DNA of 35,779 nucleotides from positions 1 to 35,779 of the forward strand of contig JACXUG010000006.1 in assembly GCA_014764065.1 (NCBI GenBank). Direction: 5' to 3'. The notes under the pieces were generated by a model. The model did no database searches. It was not told the origin of the DNA and saw only the letters and a program-made list of their open reading frames with translations. The DNA is from Campylobacterales bacterium. GTDB taxonomy: Bacteria; Campylobacterota; Campylobacteria; Campylobacterales; Sulfurimonadaceae. Both the position numbers and the translations under genes were made by a program. Below, one piece after another: positions 25,234 to 33,970 of this stretch (position 1 is its first letter; every line of letters begins with the position of its first letter).

Positions 25234-27086
25234 TATTCCTCGATATAGTTCTTGAGTTTACGGCCGACTTTGGGGTGCTTGAGCTTTTTGATCGCACTGC
25301 TCTCGATCTGGCGGACGCGTTCGCGGGTGACGTTGAGCTCTTTGCCGATCTCCTCAAGGGTACGGTCGCTTTCGTCGTCCATAATCCCGAAGCGCATCTT
25401 GATAACGGCTTTTTCGCGCTCGTTGAGCTGTTCGAGGACGCCTTCGATCTGAACTTTCAGGTCGTCTTTGAGAATAGCGTCTGACGGCGAAAGGGAAGTA
25501 CGGTCTTCGATAAAGTCGCCGAAGCGGCCATCCTCTTCGCTGCCGATCGGCGCTTCAAGGGAGATCGGCTCCTTGGTGATCTTGATGACGTTCTTGACCT
25601 TCTCGACGGAGAGACCGACCTCTTTGGCGATCGTCTCGACATCTGGCTCTTTCCCGTTCTCCTGCAGGTATTTGCGCATGATCTTGTTGATACGGTTGAT
25701 CGTCTCGATCATGTGGATCGGGATCCGGATCGTACGCGCCTGGTCCGCGATGGCACGGCTGATGGCCTGGCGGATCCACCACGTGGCATAGGTGGAGAAC
25801 TTGTACCCTTTCTGGTACTCGAACTTGTCGACGGCTTTCATCAGGCCGATGTTGCCTTCCTGGATCAGGTCGAGGAAGGGGAGGCCGCGGTTGGTGTAGC
25901 GCTTGGCGATGGAGACGACGAGACGGAGGTTGGACTTCGCCATCCGTGTTTTCGCCGTTTCGGAGATCGCTTTACCGCGTTTGATCTGCTCGAGGATGTC
26001 TGAGAGCTTTTCGGGTTCCATATTGAAGCCGCCTTTGGAGGCCTCTTTGGTCTGGATCAGCTTCTTGATCTCCATATAGGTACCAACCATGGTCGCTTCG
26101 GGGACCCGCGCAGCGATATCCTCTTTGGTGAGATCGGTGATGTTGTCGAGGATCTCTCTGTGATTCTTGCGCAGCAGGTCGTTGAAAAGCGGGAGCTTGT
26201 ACTCGAGGCGCTTGAGCTCTTTTTCAAACCCTTCGTCGCTTTTGAGGGAGGTCTCCATCGATTTGACGAGTTCGTTGATGAGCTTGGAGGTCGGTCCGAG
26301 GTCGAGCAGTTTCTCTTTCAGGATCTTCTTTTTGAAGCTGGCCGTCAGGAAGAAGAGGACGATCTCTTCGTTGAGTTCGCCGCCCTCGGCGCCTTCGGGG
26401 AGCTTCTCGGAAGCTTTCTGCCACTCTTTTTTCGCTTTTTCGAGGGCCTTGAAGCTGCTAACAACGAGCTCGACGCGCTTTTTGTCCTTGGCGCTGACTT
26501 TCTTCTCTTCATCCTCGTCATCGTCGTTGTCGTTGTCGTCGTCACCGTCGTCTTTTTCGTCTTCAAAGCTTTTGAAGAGCTCTTTGACGCGGCGTTCGCG
26601 GTTGATCAGCGGTTCTTTGTAGTCGAGGATGAAGTCGATCAGGTAGGGAACGGAACAGATCGCATCGATAATGATGCTTTCACCGAACTCGATCTTTTTG
26701 GAGATCTCGATCTCCTCTTCCTTGGTCAGAAGCGGGATCTGTCCCATTTCGCGCAGGTACATCCGTACCGGGGAGTCGGAGCGGGACCACTCCATCAGCT
26801 CGTGCTGTTTGAGGATGTCGAACTCCTCGCCGCTGGCGTTCTCAATGAGTTTGCGCTGGGCATCACGGCGTGCTTCTGCTTCCTGCTCGTTCATGAGCTT
26901 GGCATGCTCCGAAGCGGTGTAGAGGCAGCGCTTGTTTTTCTCGGCAAGTTTCAGGACGCTTTTGGCCTGGGCCGCTGTCGGGTTTTTCTCAAAAAGTTCC
27001 GAAACTGCCTCGTAGGTGATGCAGTTTTCGGAGGAGTGATCGACAAAAAGGGTTTCGAGGGCTTTATTGAGTTCTTTGGCGGTCAT
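25233..27086 (-). CDS. rpoD: RNA polymerase primary sigma factor (sigma-70)
   Basis: This 617-residue protein is the housekeeping sigma factor. Region 1.1 occupies about 1-80 and region 1.2 has [14 protein letters not shown] non-conserved region carries an almost purely acidic run (roughly 176-195). Regions 2.1-2.4 include [20 protein letters not shown] and [14 protein letters not shown], the -10 recognition helix; region 4.2 has [20 protein letters not shown]. Size and domain order match epsilon-type RpoD (H. pylori has about 670). The ATG has GGAG 11 bases upstream. Its leader of about 85 bases holds a strong hairpin. A PAS-like gene follows with a one-base overlap. Confidence 0.97.
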   Translation of the reverse strand: MTAKELNKALETLFVDHSSENCITYEAVSELFEKNPTAAQAKSVLKLAEKNKRCLYTASEHAKLMNEQEAEARRDAQRKLIENASGEEFDILKQHELMEWSRSDSPVRMYLREMGQIPLLTKEEEIEISKKIEFGESIIIDAICSVPYLIDFILDYKEPLINRERRVKELFKSFEDEKDDGDDDNDNDDDEDEEKKVSAKDKKRVELVVSSFKALEKAKKEWQKASEKLPEGAEGGELNEEIVLFFLTASFKKKILKEKLLDLGPTSKLINELVKSMETSLKSDEGFEKELKRLEYKLPLFNDLLRKNHREILDNITDLTKEDIAARVPEATMVGTYMEIKKLIQTKEASKGGFNMEPEKLSDILEQIKRGKAISETAKTRMAKSNLRLVVSIAKRYTNRGLPFLDLIQEGNIGLMKAVDKFEYQKGYKFSTYATWWIRQAISRAIADQARTIRIPIHMIETINRINKIMRKYLQENGKEPDVETIAKEVGLSVEKVKNVIKITKEPISLEAPIGSEEDGRFGDFIEDRTSLSPSDAILKDDLKVQIEGVLEQLNEREKAVIKMRFGIMDDESDRTLEEIGKELNVTRERVRQIESSAIKKLKHPKVGRKLKNYIEE

Positions 27087-27125
27087 CGGGTGAAAAGCTC
27101 CTGGAATAGTGTATTAGGGCGTTTC

Positions 27126-27150
27126 GGCCTCTCCCGCTTCCGGGAGGGCC
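27126..27150 (-). other. Strong hairpin in the rpoD leader
   Basis: On the minus strand GGCC-CTCCCG, a GAAG loop, then CGGGAG, a bulged A and GGCC form a ten-pair GC-rich stem. It lies between the predicted start of transcription (near 27172) and the ribosome site, about 40 bases before the rpoD ATG. No T-run follows, so it is not a standard terminator; it may set mRNA stability or translation. Confidence 0.5.
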
Positions 27151-27178
27151 GGGCCTGTGGGTTTTGAGTTAAGGGGGG

Positions 27179-27184
27179 ATTATA
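27179..27184 (-). promoter_or_regulatory. -10 box of the rpoD promoter
   Basis: The minus strand reads AAAGTATAATCCCC, a perfect TATAAT 93 bases before the rpoD start codon. No -35 is obvious. Confidence 0.55.
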
Positions 27185-27291
27185 CTTTATAGGGGCTTAG
27201 TCTTTGCTTTCTTACAAAAATGAAGTGGCGGCCAAAGGAAGTATATTAGTTAATATTACCTGTCATTCAACCCCCTTTGAGGGATTTTGGA

Positions 27292-27297
27292 TATAAT
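27292..27297 (+). promoter_or_regulatory. -10 box of the leuDB-purU promoter
   Basis: TTTTGGATATAATCGC carries TATAAT with TGGA just before it, the favoured form of sigma-70 -10 region in this phylum. It lies 27 bases before the leuD ATG, leaving a short leader with the GGA ribosome site. Confidence 0.65.
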
Positions 27298-27323
27298 CGC
27301 ACCAAAAAATTGCAGGATCTTCT

Positions 27324-27830
27324 ATGAGCACACTCGAAGGAAAAGTCTGGCGGTTCGGCCAGGATATCGACACGGACCTGATTATTGCCGCGCGCTATCT
27401 TAACACGTCCGATCCCAAGGAGCTCGCGAAGCATGTAATGGAGGACGCCGATCCGGATTTTGTTTCGAAAATGGTTCCGGGCGACATCATCGTCGCCGGC
27501 AACAACTTCGGCTGCGGTTCTTCCCGCGAACATGCACCAATCGCCCTGAAAGCTGCCGGCGTCGCCGCCGTGATCGCCCCGACGTTTGCACGTATCTTCT
27601 ACCGCAACGCCTTTAATATGGGCCTGCCGATCTTCGAACTGGAAGAGAGCGCCGAGATTGCCGAAGGCGACGTCGTCTCCGTCGATATGGAGCAGGGAAC
27701 CGTTACGGACAAAACGACCGGCAAAAGCTACTCGTTCACACCGATCCCGCCGTTTATGCAGGAGCTGCTCTCCGCCGGCGGCCTGATGAATTATGCCGAA
27801 GAAGAAGTCAAAGCGGGAGGTAAAGCATGA
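27324..27830 (+). CDS. leuD: 3-isopropylmalate dehydratase small subunit
   Basis: This 168-residue protein is the swivelling domain of isopropylmalate isomerase and pairs with LeuC to turn 2- into 3-isopropylmalate in leucine synthesis. [16 protein letters not shown] and [13 protein letters not shown] (substrate-binding serines) are diagnostic. Length fits the short archaeal/epsilon type. leuC and leuA are not in the window. A consensus promoter lies just upstream, and the stop overlaps leuB as ATGA. Confidence 0.94.
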   Translation: MSTLEGKVWRFGQDIDTDLIIAARYLNTSDPKELAKHVMEDADPDFVSKMVPGDIIVAGNNFGCGSSREHAPIALKAAGVAAVIAPTFARIFYRNAFNMGLPIFELEESAEIAEGDVVSVDMEQGTVTDKTTGKSYSFTPIPPFMQELLSAGGLMNYAEEEVKAGGKA

Positions 27831-28897
27831 AAACCTATAACATTGCTCTGATCAAGGGGGACGGGATTGGTCCGGAGATCATCGACGAAGCGGTCAAAGT
27901 CCTTGATGCCGTCGCCGCGCGGTTCGATTTTTCCCTGCGTTATGAAGAACTCCTGATGGGCGGCAGCGCCTACGATGTGACCGGCGACCCGCTACCGCAG
28001 AAGACCATCAATGTCTCCCTGAACTCCGACGCGGTCCTTTTCGGTGCCATCGGCGGCGAAAAATGGGACAACCTGCCGCGCGAAAAGCGCCCGGAGAGCG
28101 GTCTGCTGCGTTTCCGCAAAGAGCTCGGCGTCTTCGCCAACCTCCGTCCGGCCGTCGTCTACGACGAACTGGTCAACGCCAGCTCCCTCAAGCCCGAAAT
28201 CGTCAAAGGCGTCGACCTGATGGTCGTGCGCGAACTGATCGGCGGGATCTACTTCGGCGAACCGAAGGGCTGGGAAGGGGAGAAGGCCTACAATACGATG
28301 GTCTACACCAAGCCCGAAGTCGTACGTATCGCCCATACGGCCTTCAAAATCGCGATGGAGCGTAACAAGAAGGTCTGTTCCGTCGACAAGGCGAACGTGC
28401 TTGATGTCTCCCAGATGTGGCGCGAGACCGTCGAAGAGGTTGCTAAGGAGTACCCGGAAGTCTCCCTGTCGCACATGTACGTCGACAACGCCGCGATGCA
28501 ACTCATCCGTGACCCGAAACAGTTCGACGTCATCCTGACCGGCAACATTTTCGGCGACATCCTCAGTGACGAAGCGAGCATGCTTTCCGGTTCCATCGGG
28601 CTGCTGCCCTCCGCATCCGTCGGGGCGAAGATCGGCGTCTACGAGCCGATCCACGGTTCCGCGCCGGACATCGCGGGGCAGGGGATTGCCAACCCGATCG
28701 CAACGATCGCAAGTGCATCGATGATGCTCCGCTTCGCCCTGGGCGAAAACGAGGCGGCGGACCGCATCGACGCGGCCATCAAGCGCGCACTCAAAGACGG
28801 TTACCGTACGCGCGACCTCGCCAACTATGACGCCAAAGAGCTCTGCTCCACCAGTGAAATGGGCGACATCATCGCCAACTACGCGGCCAAAGAATGA
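27827..28897 (+). CDS. leuB: 3-isopropylmalate dehydrogenase
   Basis: This 356-residue NAD-dependent enzyme oxidises and decarboxylates 3-isopropylmalate. [10 protein letters not shown] is the N-terminal loop; [21 protein letters not shown] carries the substrate arginines (split at the G of ELG). [20 protein letters not shown] and [14 protein letters not shown] hold the Mg2+ aspartates, and [14 protein letters not shown] binds NAD. It lies between leuD and purU, overlapping each by 4 bases, so the three genes form one operon. Confidence 0.96.
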   Translation: MKTYNIALIKGDGIGPEIIDEAVKVLDAVAARFDFSLRYEELLMGGSAYDVTGDPLPQKTINVSLNSDAVLFGAIGGEKWDNLPREKRPESGLLRFRKELGVFANLRPAVVYDELVNASSLKPEIVKGVDLMVVRELIGGIYFGEPKGWEGEKAYNTMVYTKPEVVRIAHTAFKIAMERNKKVCSVDKANVLDVSQMWRETVEEVAKEYPEVSLSHMYVDNAAMQLIRDPKQFDVILTGNIFGDILSDEASMLSGSIGLLPSASVGAKIGVYEPIHGSAPDIAGQGIANPIATIASASMMLRFALGENEAADRIDAAIKRALKDGYRTRDLANYDAKELCSTSEMGDIIANYAAKE

Positions 28898-29730
28898 AAG
28901 AGTACCGGGTACTGATCGATTGTCGTGACGAAAAAGGGCTCGTCTATAAAGTCTCGAGCATCTTTTTCAAGTACGACCTGAATATCCTCTCCAACAGCGA
29001 GTTCGTCGACAGCGAAACAAACCTCTTCTTTATGCGCAGCGTCGTCAGCGGCTTTATTGACGGGAACGACCTTGAAAAGGAGCTGCGCGCCGTGCTGCCT
29101 GAAAAGGCGAACCTGCGTATCATCGCCCCGGAGAAGAAGAACATTGTCCTGATGGTCACGAAGGAGTCCCACGCGCTGGGGGACCTGCTGATCCGCTACG
29201 AAGCCGGTGAACTCGACGCCAACATCCTCGGGGTCGTTTCCAACTACGACCTACTCCATAAGCTGATCGAGAAGTTCGGCATCCCTTTCTATACGGTGTC
29301 GCACGAGGGGCTCAGCCGCGACGAACACGAACAGAAGGTGCTTGAGCGCCTGGCCGCTTTCGGCAAGATCGACTATATCGTTCTGGCGAAATACATGCGT
29401 ATCCTGACCCCGAACTTTGTCGAGGCCTACGCCAACAAGATCCTGAACATCCACCACTCCTTCCTGCCGGCATTTATCGGGGCGAACCCCTACAAGCAGG
29501 CCTATGAGCGCGGGGTGAAGATCATCGGGGCGACGGCACACTTCGTCAACAACGACCTCGACGAGGGGCCGATCATCTCCCAGGACGTCAAGCACGTCGA
29601 CCACGCCCACAACTGGCAGGAGATGCAGCGTCTCGGACGCGATATCGAGAAGATCGTCCTCTCCCGGGCTCTGCGCCTGGCCCTGGAAGACCGTATTTTC
29701 GTTTACGGGAACCGGACCGTTATTTTTTAA
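28894..29730 (+). CDS. purU: Formyltetrahydrofolate deformylase
   Basis: This 278-residue enzyme hydrolyses 10-formyl-THF to formate and THF and so balances the one-carbon pool. An N-terminal ACT domain (about 1-80, starting with [18 protein letters not shown]) senses small metabolites. The catalytic formyltransferase-like domain has [28 protein letters not shown] and [17 protein letters not shown] with the catalytic Asn, His and Asp. It shares an operon with leuD-leuB, which have no direct pathway link to it; folD, which makes its substrate, is elsewhere in the window. Confidence 0.94.
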   Translation: MKEYRVLIDCRDEKGLVYKVSSIFFKYDLNILSNSEFVDSETNLFFMRSVVSGFIDGNDLEKELRAVLPEKANLRIIAPEKKNIVLMVTKESHALGDLLIRYEAGELDANILGVVSNYDLLHKLIEKFGIPFYTVSHEGLSRDEHEQKVLERLAAFGKIDYIVLAKYMRILTPNFVEAYANKILNIHHSFLPAFIGANPYKQAYERGVKIIGATAHFVNNDLDEGPIISQDVKHVDHAHNWQEMQRLGRDIEKIVLSRALRLALEDRIFVYGNRTVIF

Positions 29731-29823
29731 CTAAACGCCAAATGAACAAAGTCCATTTGTCTACGCTGCCGCTAAGGCTACTTCAGCAGTAGGCCCACGC
29801 GCTTTGCGCTTTTAAAGGCACTC
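29731..29823 (+). other. Structured intergenic segment between purU and trmL
   Basis: Three short inverted repeats lie in 93 bases. CAAATG and CATTTG (29739-29744 and 29754-29759) flank a 9-base loop. GG-CTACT and AGTAG-g-CC (29776-29782 and 29788-29795) flank TCAGC. GCGC-TTT-GCGC (29799-29809) is followed by TTTT. The last could be a weak terminator of the leu-pur operon just before the trmL ATG at 29824; the whole could be a dispersed intergenic repeat. Neither is proven. Confidence 0.35.
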
Positions 29824-30294
29824 ATGTTTAACATCGTTCTTGTCCACCCCCAGATCCCCAACAACACCGGTGCCATCGGGCGCCTCTGCGTCAACACGGG
29901 CGCTACGCTGCACCTGATCGAACCTCTGGGGTTCGATATCAGCGAAAAGGCGGTCAGAAGGGCGGGACTGGATTACTGGCACAAGATCGACCTGCACGTC
30001 TGGGAGAGCCTGGAGGCTTTCAGTGCGGCGCACCCCGATGCCGCCCGCTACCACCTGGCGACGACCAAAACAAAACAGCCCTACTTTGAACATACCTTCA
30101 ACGCGGGGGACTACCTCTTTTTCGGCAGCGAGACGGCCGGGATGCCGGCCGATGTTCTCAACGCGCACCCAGAAGCCTGCATGACGATCCCCATGACGCG
30201 GGAGGGGCGCAGCCTCAACCTGGCGATCAGCTGCGGGATTATCCTCTACAAAGCGATTGAGCAGAACTTTGAAACCTACAAGGAGATGATGTGA
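29824..30294 (+). CDS. trmL: tRNA (cytidine(34)-2'-O)-methyltransferase
   Basis: This 156-residue SPOUT-family protein methylates the ribose of the wobble base in tRNA(Leu) with SAM. IVLVHPQIPNNTGAIGRLC is the family start. The trefoil knot follows with LFFGSETAGMP, IPMTREGRSLNLAI and the C-terminal helix. The size matches the minimal TrmL with no extra RNA-binding domain. Its stop overlaps the next small gene by 3 bases. Confidence 0.94.
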   Translation: MFNIVLVHPQIPNNTGAIGRLCVNTGATLHLIEPLGFDISEKAVRRAGLDYWHKIDLHVWESLEAFSAAHPDAARYHLATTKTKQPYFEHTFNAGDYLFFGSETAGMPADVLNAHPEACMTIPMTREGRSLNLAISCGIILYKAIEQNFETYKEMM

Positions 30295-30449
30295 ACGGGG
30301 TAATCGATACGATCATGCTGATCCTCTTCGTGCTTTTCATGTTTGTGATTTTCGGCGGCTACCATCGCCAGAAATTCGAAGAGCGCGAAGCGGAAGAGAG
30401 ACGCAAAGAGGCGGAGGAAGAGTCCGCTTCATCCGATACAAAGGCCTAG
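30291..30449 (+). CDS. Small single-TM membrane protein (52 residues)
   Basis: A GTG at 30291 overlapping the trmL stop opens a 52-codon frame: VNGVIDTIMLILFVLFMFVI, then FGGYHRQKFEEREAEERR and a charged tail ending SASSDTKA, TAG at 30447-30449. One strongly hydrophobic helix (residues 5-22) followed by a highly charged helix is a protein-like pattern unlikely to arise by chance, and GGAG lies 8 bases before the GTG. Function unknown; the layout resembles small subunits or assembly factors of membrane complexes such as CcoQ, but no sequence motif proves it. Confidence 0.65.
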   Translation: MNGVIDTIMLILFVLFMFVIFGGYHRQKFEEREAEERRKEAEEESASSDTKA

Positions 30450-30451
30450 GC

Positions 30452-30535
30452 TCAGAGCAGCCTGTCCGCCAGTCTTTCCAGAGAGTGTTCGAACTTCTCA
30501 AACCATGATTCCGCTTTTCTGATCATCTGTGCCAT
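30452..30535 (-). CDS. Candidate 27-residue amphipathic peptide gene
   Basis: The minus-strand frame from ATG 30535 to TGA 30452-30454 reads MAQMIRKAESWFEKF then EHSLERLADRLL. An AAGGGAG ribosome site lies at proper distance, and a -10-like TACAAT stands 31 bases upstream. Hydrophobic residues at 5, 8, 12, 15, 19, 22 and 26 would line one face of a helix; five basic and five acidic residues cover the other, net charge near zero. It is therefore unlike membrane-pore toxins and more like a small binding peptide. It diverges from the S24 repressor, with a palindrome in between. No homologue is known to me; the coding claim rests on ribosome site, promoter and amphipathic pattern. Confidence 0.5.
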   Translation of the reverse strand: MAQMIRKAESWFEKFEHSLERLADRLL

Positions 30536-30558
30536 GGGTGCTCCCTTTGTCATTTGAT

Positions 30559-30577
30559 TTGACCAATTGTAGGTCAA
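30559..30577. promoter_or_regulatory. Palindromic operator over the -10 box of the small peptide promoter
   Basis: TTGACC (30559-30564) and GGTCAA (30572-30577) form a perfect 6-bp inverted repeat. The 7-base spacer contains, on the minus strand, TACAAT (30566-30571), a -10-like box for the 27-residue peptide gene. A dimeric repressor bound here would block that promoter. The neighbouring S24-type repressor is the obvious candidate. Confidence 0.5.
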
Positions 30578-30687
30578 GTAGACATCTTTCTTTTAAAATA
30601 TTGCAATTTGACATATAAATTTGCTACGATCTCTCATCGTTATACGATTATGCTGTAGAAAACAACGCGTGAAACAAGGAGTCGAAA

Positions 30688-31347
30688 ATGAAAGAGTTTG
30701 CCGACATCATTGAGGAGATCAAGGATATCGTTTCCGGCGAGCTTCCCGGGAAAAAGGTGTTCGACAAGGATGTCGCATCACTGCTCGGGATCTCCCAGAT
30801 GAACTTTGCCACCCTGAAAAAACGCAACAAGATCCCCTATGAGGAGCTGCTCAATTTCTGCGCCAAACGCTCCATCGCGATCAACTGGCTGCTGTTTGGG
30901 CAGTCGCCCGAGAGCCTCATCGAACCGACCAATAAGTTCTATATGGTGCGCTACTTCAGCGAGATCAGCGCTTCCGCCGGCGGCGGGGCGGACGTGTTTG
31001 ATGAAGGCTCCGAACCGATGATGCTGAGTGAGAACTTCGTGCAGACGCTCGGCGGGGAGCAGGAGCTGCGCTACATCGAGGCGATCAATGTCAGCGGCGA
31101 TTCGATGGAGCCGACCTTCAGCTACGGCGACATCATCTTTGTCAACCGGAGCAAAAAGGATATCGGCAGGGGTGGTATTTTTACCATCAATACCGAAGGC
31201 GGCCTCTTTATCAAACGCCTCCACAAGCGAATAGATGGTAAAATCGACATTATTTCTGACAACAAAGAGTATCCCGTCCAGACCGCCTCACCCGATGCCA
31301 TCGAGATCATCGGGCGCGTTGTCGGGCGGTTCGGTCAGGTCGATTAA
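30688..31347 (+). CDS. CI/LexA-like transcriptional repressor with S24 peptidase domain
   Basis: 219 residues. The N-terminal part (about 1-75) is a helix-turn-helix of the Xre/CI kind (KVFDKDVASLLGISQMNFAT, then RNKIPYEELLNFC). The C-terminal half is the S24 fold: GDSMEPTFSYGDII with catalytic S139 and FIKRL with K176. An Ala-Gly pair at 97-98 (SASAGGG) is at the right place to be the self-cleavage site, so the repressor may be inactivated by RecA-ssDNA like LexA or CI. AAGGAG precedes the ATG. No phage genes surround it; the palindrome at 30559 and the divergent small gene look like its targets. It is too unlike LexA at the N-terminus to be called lexA. Confidence 0.85.
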   Translation: MKEFADIIEEIKDIVSGELPGKKVFDKDVASLLGISQMNFATLKKRNKIPYEELLNFCAKRSIAINWLLFGQSPESLIEPTNKFYMVRYFSEISASAGGGADVFDEGSEPMMLSENFVQTLGGEQELRYIEAINVSGDSMEPTFSYGDIIFVNRSKKDIGRGGIFTINTEGGLFIKRLHKRIDGKIDIISDNKEYPVQTASPDAIEIIGRVVGRFGQVD

Positions 31348-31373
31348 CCGTCCCAGCGGCGGGAGCCGGAGTC

Positions 31374-32723
31374 ATGATGTTTTCCCACCCACACCCTTTG
31401 ACCGCCGTTGCGGCAGCGCTTTTGCTGCTCTCCCTGGGCGGCTGTACCCCGAAAATGCTCCAAGATACGGCATCCGTCCCGCTGCTTCCCCCTCCGGCGG
31501 GGGTGGAGGACCTTGAGCGCTTTCCCCAGCAGATCGATCCCTACCTGATCTGGCTGAACGAACGCAACGTCACCCTGCCGCTGCAAAACACGTACAAAAC
31601 CGAATACTACAAGGTGTGGCAGGACGATTACGTTCCCGAAGCGCTGGAAGACGCCAAATGGCCCTTTGAGGTCTTCCGTCCGGAAAACGCCTACGGGCAG
31701 AACCTTCAGCCCCTCTCGCAGGCATGGTTCTATGCGATGGTGCGCGAAGCGGACTGGCAGGCGTACGGCAGCGTCGCCGGACGTGCCGTAGCACTGCACC
31801 GCCTGGATCTGCGAAACTTCCCGACGCACAAGCCGCTGTTCCACGACCCCTCGGTAGCGGGGGAGGGATTCCCTTTTGATTACCTGCAGAACAGCACTGT
31901 TTTTGCCGGCGAACCGCTTTACCTTTCGCACTATTCCAAAAGCGGGGCATGGGCCTATGTCCTGACCTCCTACGCGACGGGCTGGGTCCCTTCCGAGCGT
32001 ATTGCCCCGGTCGGTAGGGCAGAACGGGAGATACTGCAGGCGCAGCCGCTGGTGGGCCTGCTCGAAGACCGGATGCCGATCCACTCCCTCCGGGGAGAGT
32101 ATATGTTCGAGGGCTATGTGGGCATGGCTCTGCCGCTGCAGCAAAAAAGCGCGACAACGTGGCGTGTCGATCCGGCGGGCCATGCCGGTACGGCGGAGAT
32201 CCCGCATCAGGCGGCGGCCGTACTTCCCATGACGTTTACGCGTGAGAATATGCGGCGGGTCATCACACCGGTGATGCAGACGACCTACGGCTGGGGCGGC
32301 CTCTATGGCGAGCGGGACTGCTCCTCGACACTGCGGGACATCTTCGCCCCCTTCGGTCTCTGGTTGCCGCGTAACTCCTACAAGCAGTCCCGGGTGGGGA
32401 CGGTCGTCTCCTTCGAAGGCCTTGACGACGCCGCGAAACTGGCCAGGATCGCTGCCGAGGGCAGGCCCTTCGAAACGCTGCTCTACCTCAAGGGGCACAT
32501 CCTGCTCTACCTGGGAATCTACGACGGCGAGCCGGCAGTCCTGCATACGGTCTGGGGCGTCAAAACCGTTGACGACGAGGGAAATTTCGGCCGGCATATC
32601 ATCGGGAAGACCGTCATTTCATCCCTGCGCCTCGGGCATGAGCTAGAAGGCTACAGCGACGAGTATTCACTGCTGCATAAAGTGGAAAGTATGAATTTTG
32701 TGTTTGAAGAGGGAGAAGAGTAG
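31374..32723 (+). CDS. NlpC/P60 peptidoglycan endopeptidase lipoprotein with SH3b domains
   Basis: 449 residues. A lipoprotein signal peptide ends at LSLGGC, so the protein is lipidated and exported. An N-terminal stabilising segment (about 45-130) is followed by two SH3b domains (about 135-270, with SKSGAWAYVLTSYATGWVPSE) and the NlpC/P60 domain. The catalytic triad is C316 in GERDCSSTL, H375 in KGHILLYLG and probably H391 in LHTVWG. This arrangement matches the SH3b1-SH3b2-NlpC/P60 amidases that cut gamma-D-Glu-diaminopimelate bonds in peptidoglycan stems. ATGATG gives two possible starts three bases apart. It converges with dapD, which supplies diaminopimelate, although that may be chance. 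Confidence 0.9.
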   Translation: MMFSHPHPLTAVAAALLLLSLGGCTPKMLQDTASVPLLPPPAGVEDLERFPQQIDPYLIWLNERNVTLPLQNTYKTEYYKVWQDDYVPEALEDAKWPFEVFRPENAYGQNLQPLSQAWFYAMVREADWQAYGSVAGRAVALHRLDLRNFPTHKPLFHDPSVAGEGFPFDYLQNSTVFAGEPLYLSHYSKSGAWAYVLTSYATGWVPSERIAPVGRAEREILQAQPLVGLLEDRMPIHSLRGEYMFEGYVGMALPLQQKSATTWRVDPAGHAGTAEIPHQAAAVLPMTFTRENMRRVITPVMQTTYGWGGLYGERDCSSTLRDIFAPFGLWLPRNSYKQSRVGTVVSFEGLDDAAKLARIAAEGRPFETLLYLKGHILLYLGIYDGEPAVLHTVWGVKTVDDEGNFGRHIIGKTVISSLRLGHELEGYSDEYSLLHKVESMNFVFEEGEE

Positions 32724-32741
32724 GTACCGCGGAGGCGGTAC
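32724..32741. terminator. Perfect hairpin between convergent genes
   Basis: GTACCGC (32724-32730) and GCGGTAC (32735-32741) pair perfectly around GGAG, directly after the lipoprotein stop and 6 bases before the dapD stop. Its symmetry suits a two-way terminator, but T-runs are lacking on both sides. Confidence 0.45.
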
Positions 32742-32746
32742 GCTGC

Positions 32747-33943
32747 TTAGTGAAGGTCGGCGTTGAGCTTAACTTCGCGGCGGGAGCGCAGGGCGACCAT
32801 TTCGCCGGTAAAGGAGTCCTGGCGGTAGTGAATGCCGTTGAGGCCGGCAAGATCCTTCCCTTTGAACCAGTCGCCTTCGAGTTCGACACCCGGGTTGGCT
32901 GCTTTGATCTTCTCGAGCTCTTCGTATTCGATCAGGAGCTTCGTCCCTTCGAGGATCGCGATGCCCGCATCGATGATACAGCCGTCGCCCAGCGGGATGC
33001 CGCAGACGGAGTTGGCGCCGAGGAGGCAGTTTTTCCCGATGGAAATAGGGTTGCCGTCGGTGCCGCTCAGGACGCCGAGAATGGACGCGCCGCCGCCAAC
33101 GTCGGAGCCGTCACCGACGACCGCAGAGCTGGAAATACGCCCTTCTACCATGCTCACACCCGTCGTACCAGCATTGAAGTTGATGTAACTTGCCCCCGGC
33201 ATAACGGTCGTACCGGCATGCAGCTGGGCACCGAAGCGGACCTTGGACGTTTCAAGGATACGGGTGTTGTCCGCCGGGATAATGTGCTGCAGGAAGCGTG
33301 GGAACTTGTCGACGAAATCAACATGCGGGTACTGGCCGGAGAATTTGAGTTCGATCTCGTTTTCACGAAGCCAGTCGAGTTCGATCGGCTGGCCGTCGCT
33401 CCAGGCGACGTTCGGCAGGACACCGAAGGCGCCGTTCAGGTTGATGCTGCGCAGGGCAACTTTGCCGAGGGATATCGCATAGAGCTTCAGGTAGGTGGCT
33501 TCGACGCTCTGGCACGGCGCATCGTTGAAGATGAAGACGACGCGGAACTCGCCGTCGCGCATACCGCTCTCTTTGATCTGGTTGTACAGCGCCGAGATCA
33601 CCTGGATGTTCTTGTGTGCATCGCCGTAGGCCTCGTCCGCGTAGGGTGTGAAAGCGTTCAGACAGCTCTCGAGGAACGGCAGGGTCACTTTGCAGATCGC
33701 CTCGTCGCCGCTGATATCTACCGGGCAGCCGCTCTCGCCGAGCGCTTCCATGAAGATGGCCGCACTGCCGAAGTTTTCATTCCAGTTGACGACCGGGTAG
33801 ATCGCCTGCAGGATCTTGTCGGTGTTCAGCTGGCCGAAATCGACCCGGCAGATACCGAAGGCGACCGGCGCCTTGTACCCTTCGCCGTTTTGAATGTCAG
33901 CCACTTTGGCCTTGAATGCGTCTGCAGTTTCAATCATTTCCAT
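32747..33943 (-). CDS. dapD: Tetrahydrodipicolinate N-succinyltransferase, long epsilon type
   Basis: This 398-residue enzyme transfers succinyl from CoA to tetrahydrodipicolinate in the diaminopimelate/lysine pathway. The C-terminal half is a left-handed beta-helix of hexapeptide repeats (VRFGAQLHAGTTVMPGASYI, then SSSAVVGDGSDVGGGASI and GKNCLLGANSVCGIPLG). The long N-terminal domain of about 200 residues separates this form from the 270-residue enterobacterial DapD and is typical of Campylobacterota and Actinobacteria. AAGGAA lies 8 bases before the ATG, and TAAAAT at 33971-33976 is the likely -10 box. Confidence 0.95.
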   Translation of the reverse strand: MEMIETADAFKAKVADIQNGEGYKAPVAFGICRVDFGQLNTDKILQAIYPVVNWNENFGSAAIFMEALGESGCPVDISGDEAICKVTLPFLESCLNAFTPYADEAYGDAHKNIQVISALYNQIKESGMRDGEFRVVFIFNDAPCQSVEATYLKLYAISLGKVALRSINLNGAFGVLPNVAWSDGQPIELDWLRENEIELKFSGQYPHVDFVDKFPRFLQHIIPADNTRILETSKVRFGAQLHAGTTVMPGASYINFNAGTTGVSMVEGRISSSAVVGDGSDVGGGASILGVLSGTDGNPISIGKNCLLGANSVCGIPLGDGCIIDAGIAILEGTKLLIEYEELEKIKAANPGVELEGDWFKGKDLAGLNGIHYRQDSFTGEMVALRSRREVKLNADLH

Positions 33944-33970
33944 AGAGCAGGTTCCTTGAATTTTTTCAGA

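Noticed and set aside
26500-26560. Frameshift or low-quality sequence in rpoD at the GAC/GAT-rich run
   Set aside because: The frame is intact on both sides; an acidic insert in this non-conserved region is normal for epsilon-type RpoD.
27240-27323. Leucine attenuator or leader peptide before leuD
   Set aside because: The promoter leaves only about 20 bases of leader, with no run of Leu codons or terminator hairpin.
30452-30535. Reading the 27-residue peptide as a TisB-like membrane toxin
   Set aside because: TisB-type toxins are mostly hydrophobic; this peptide has ten charged residues and no membrane-spanning stretch. Only the regulatory layout is similar.
31344-32597. Long minus-strand open frame (417 codons) opposite the NlpC/P60 lipoprotein gene
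   Set aside because: The plus strand has a lipoprotein signal and a complete catalytic triad; the opposite frame is arginine/glycine-rich shadow sequence.
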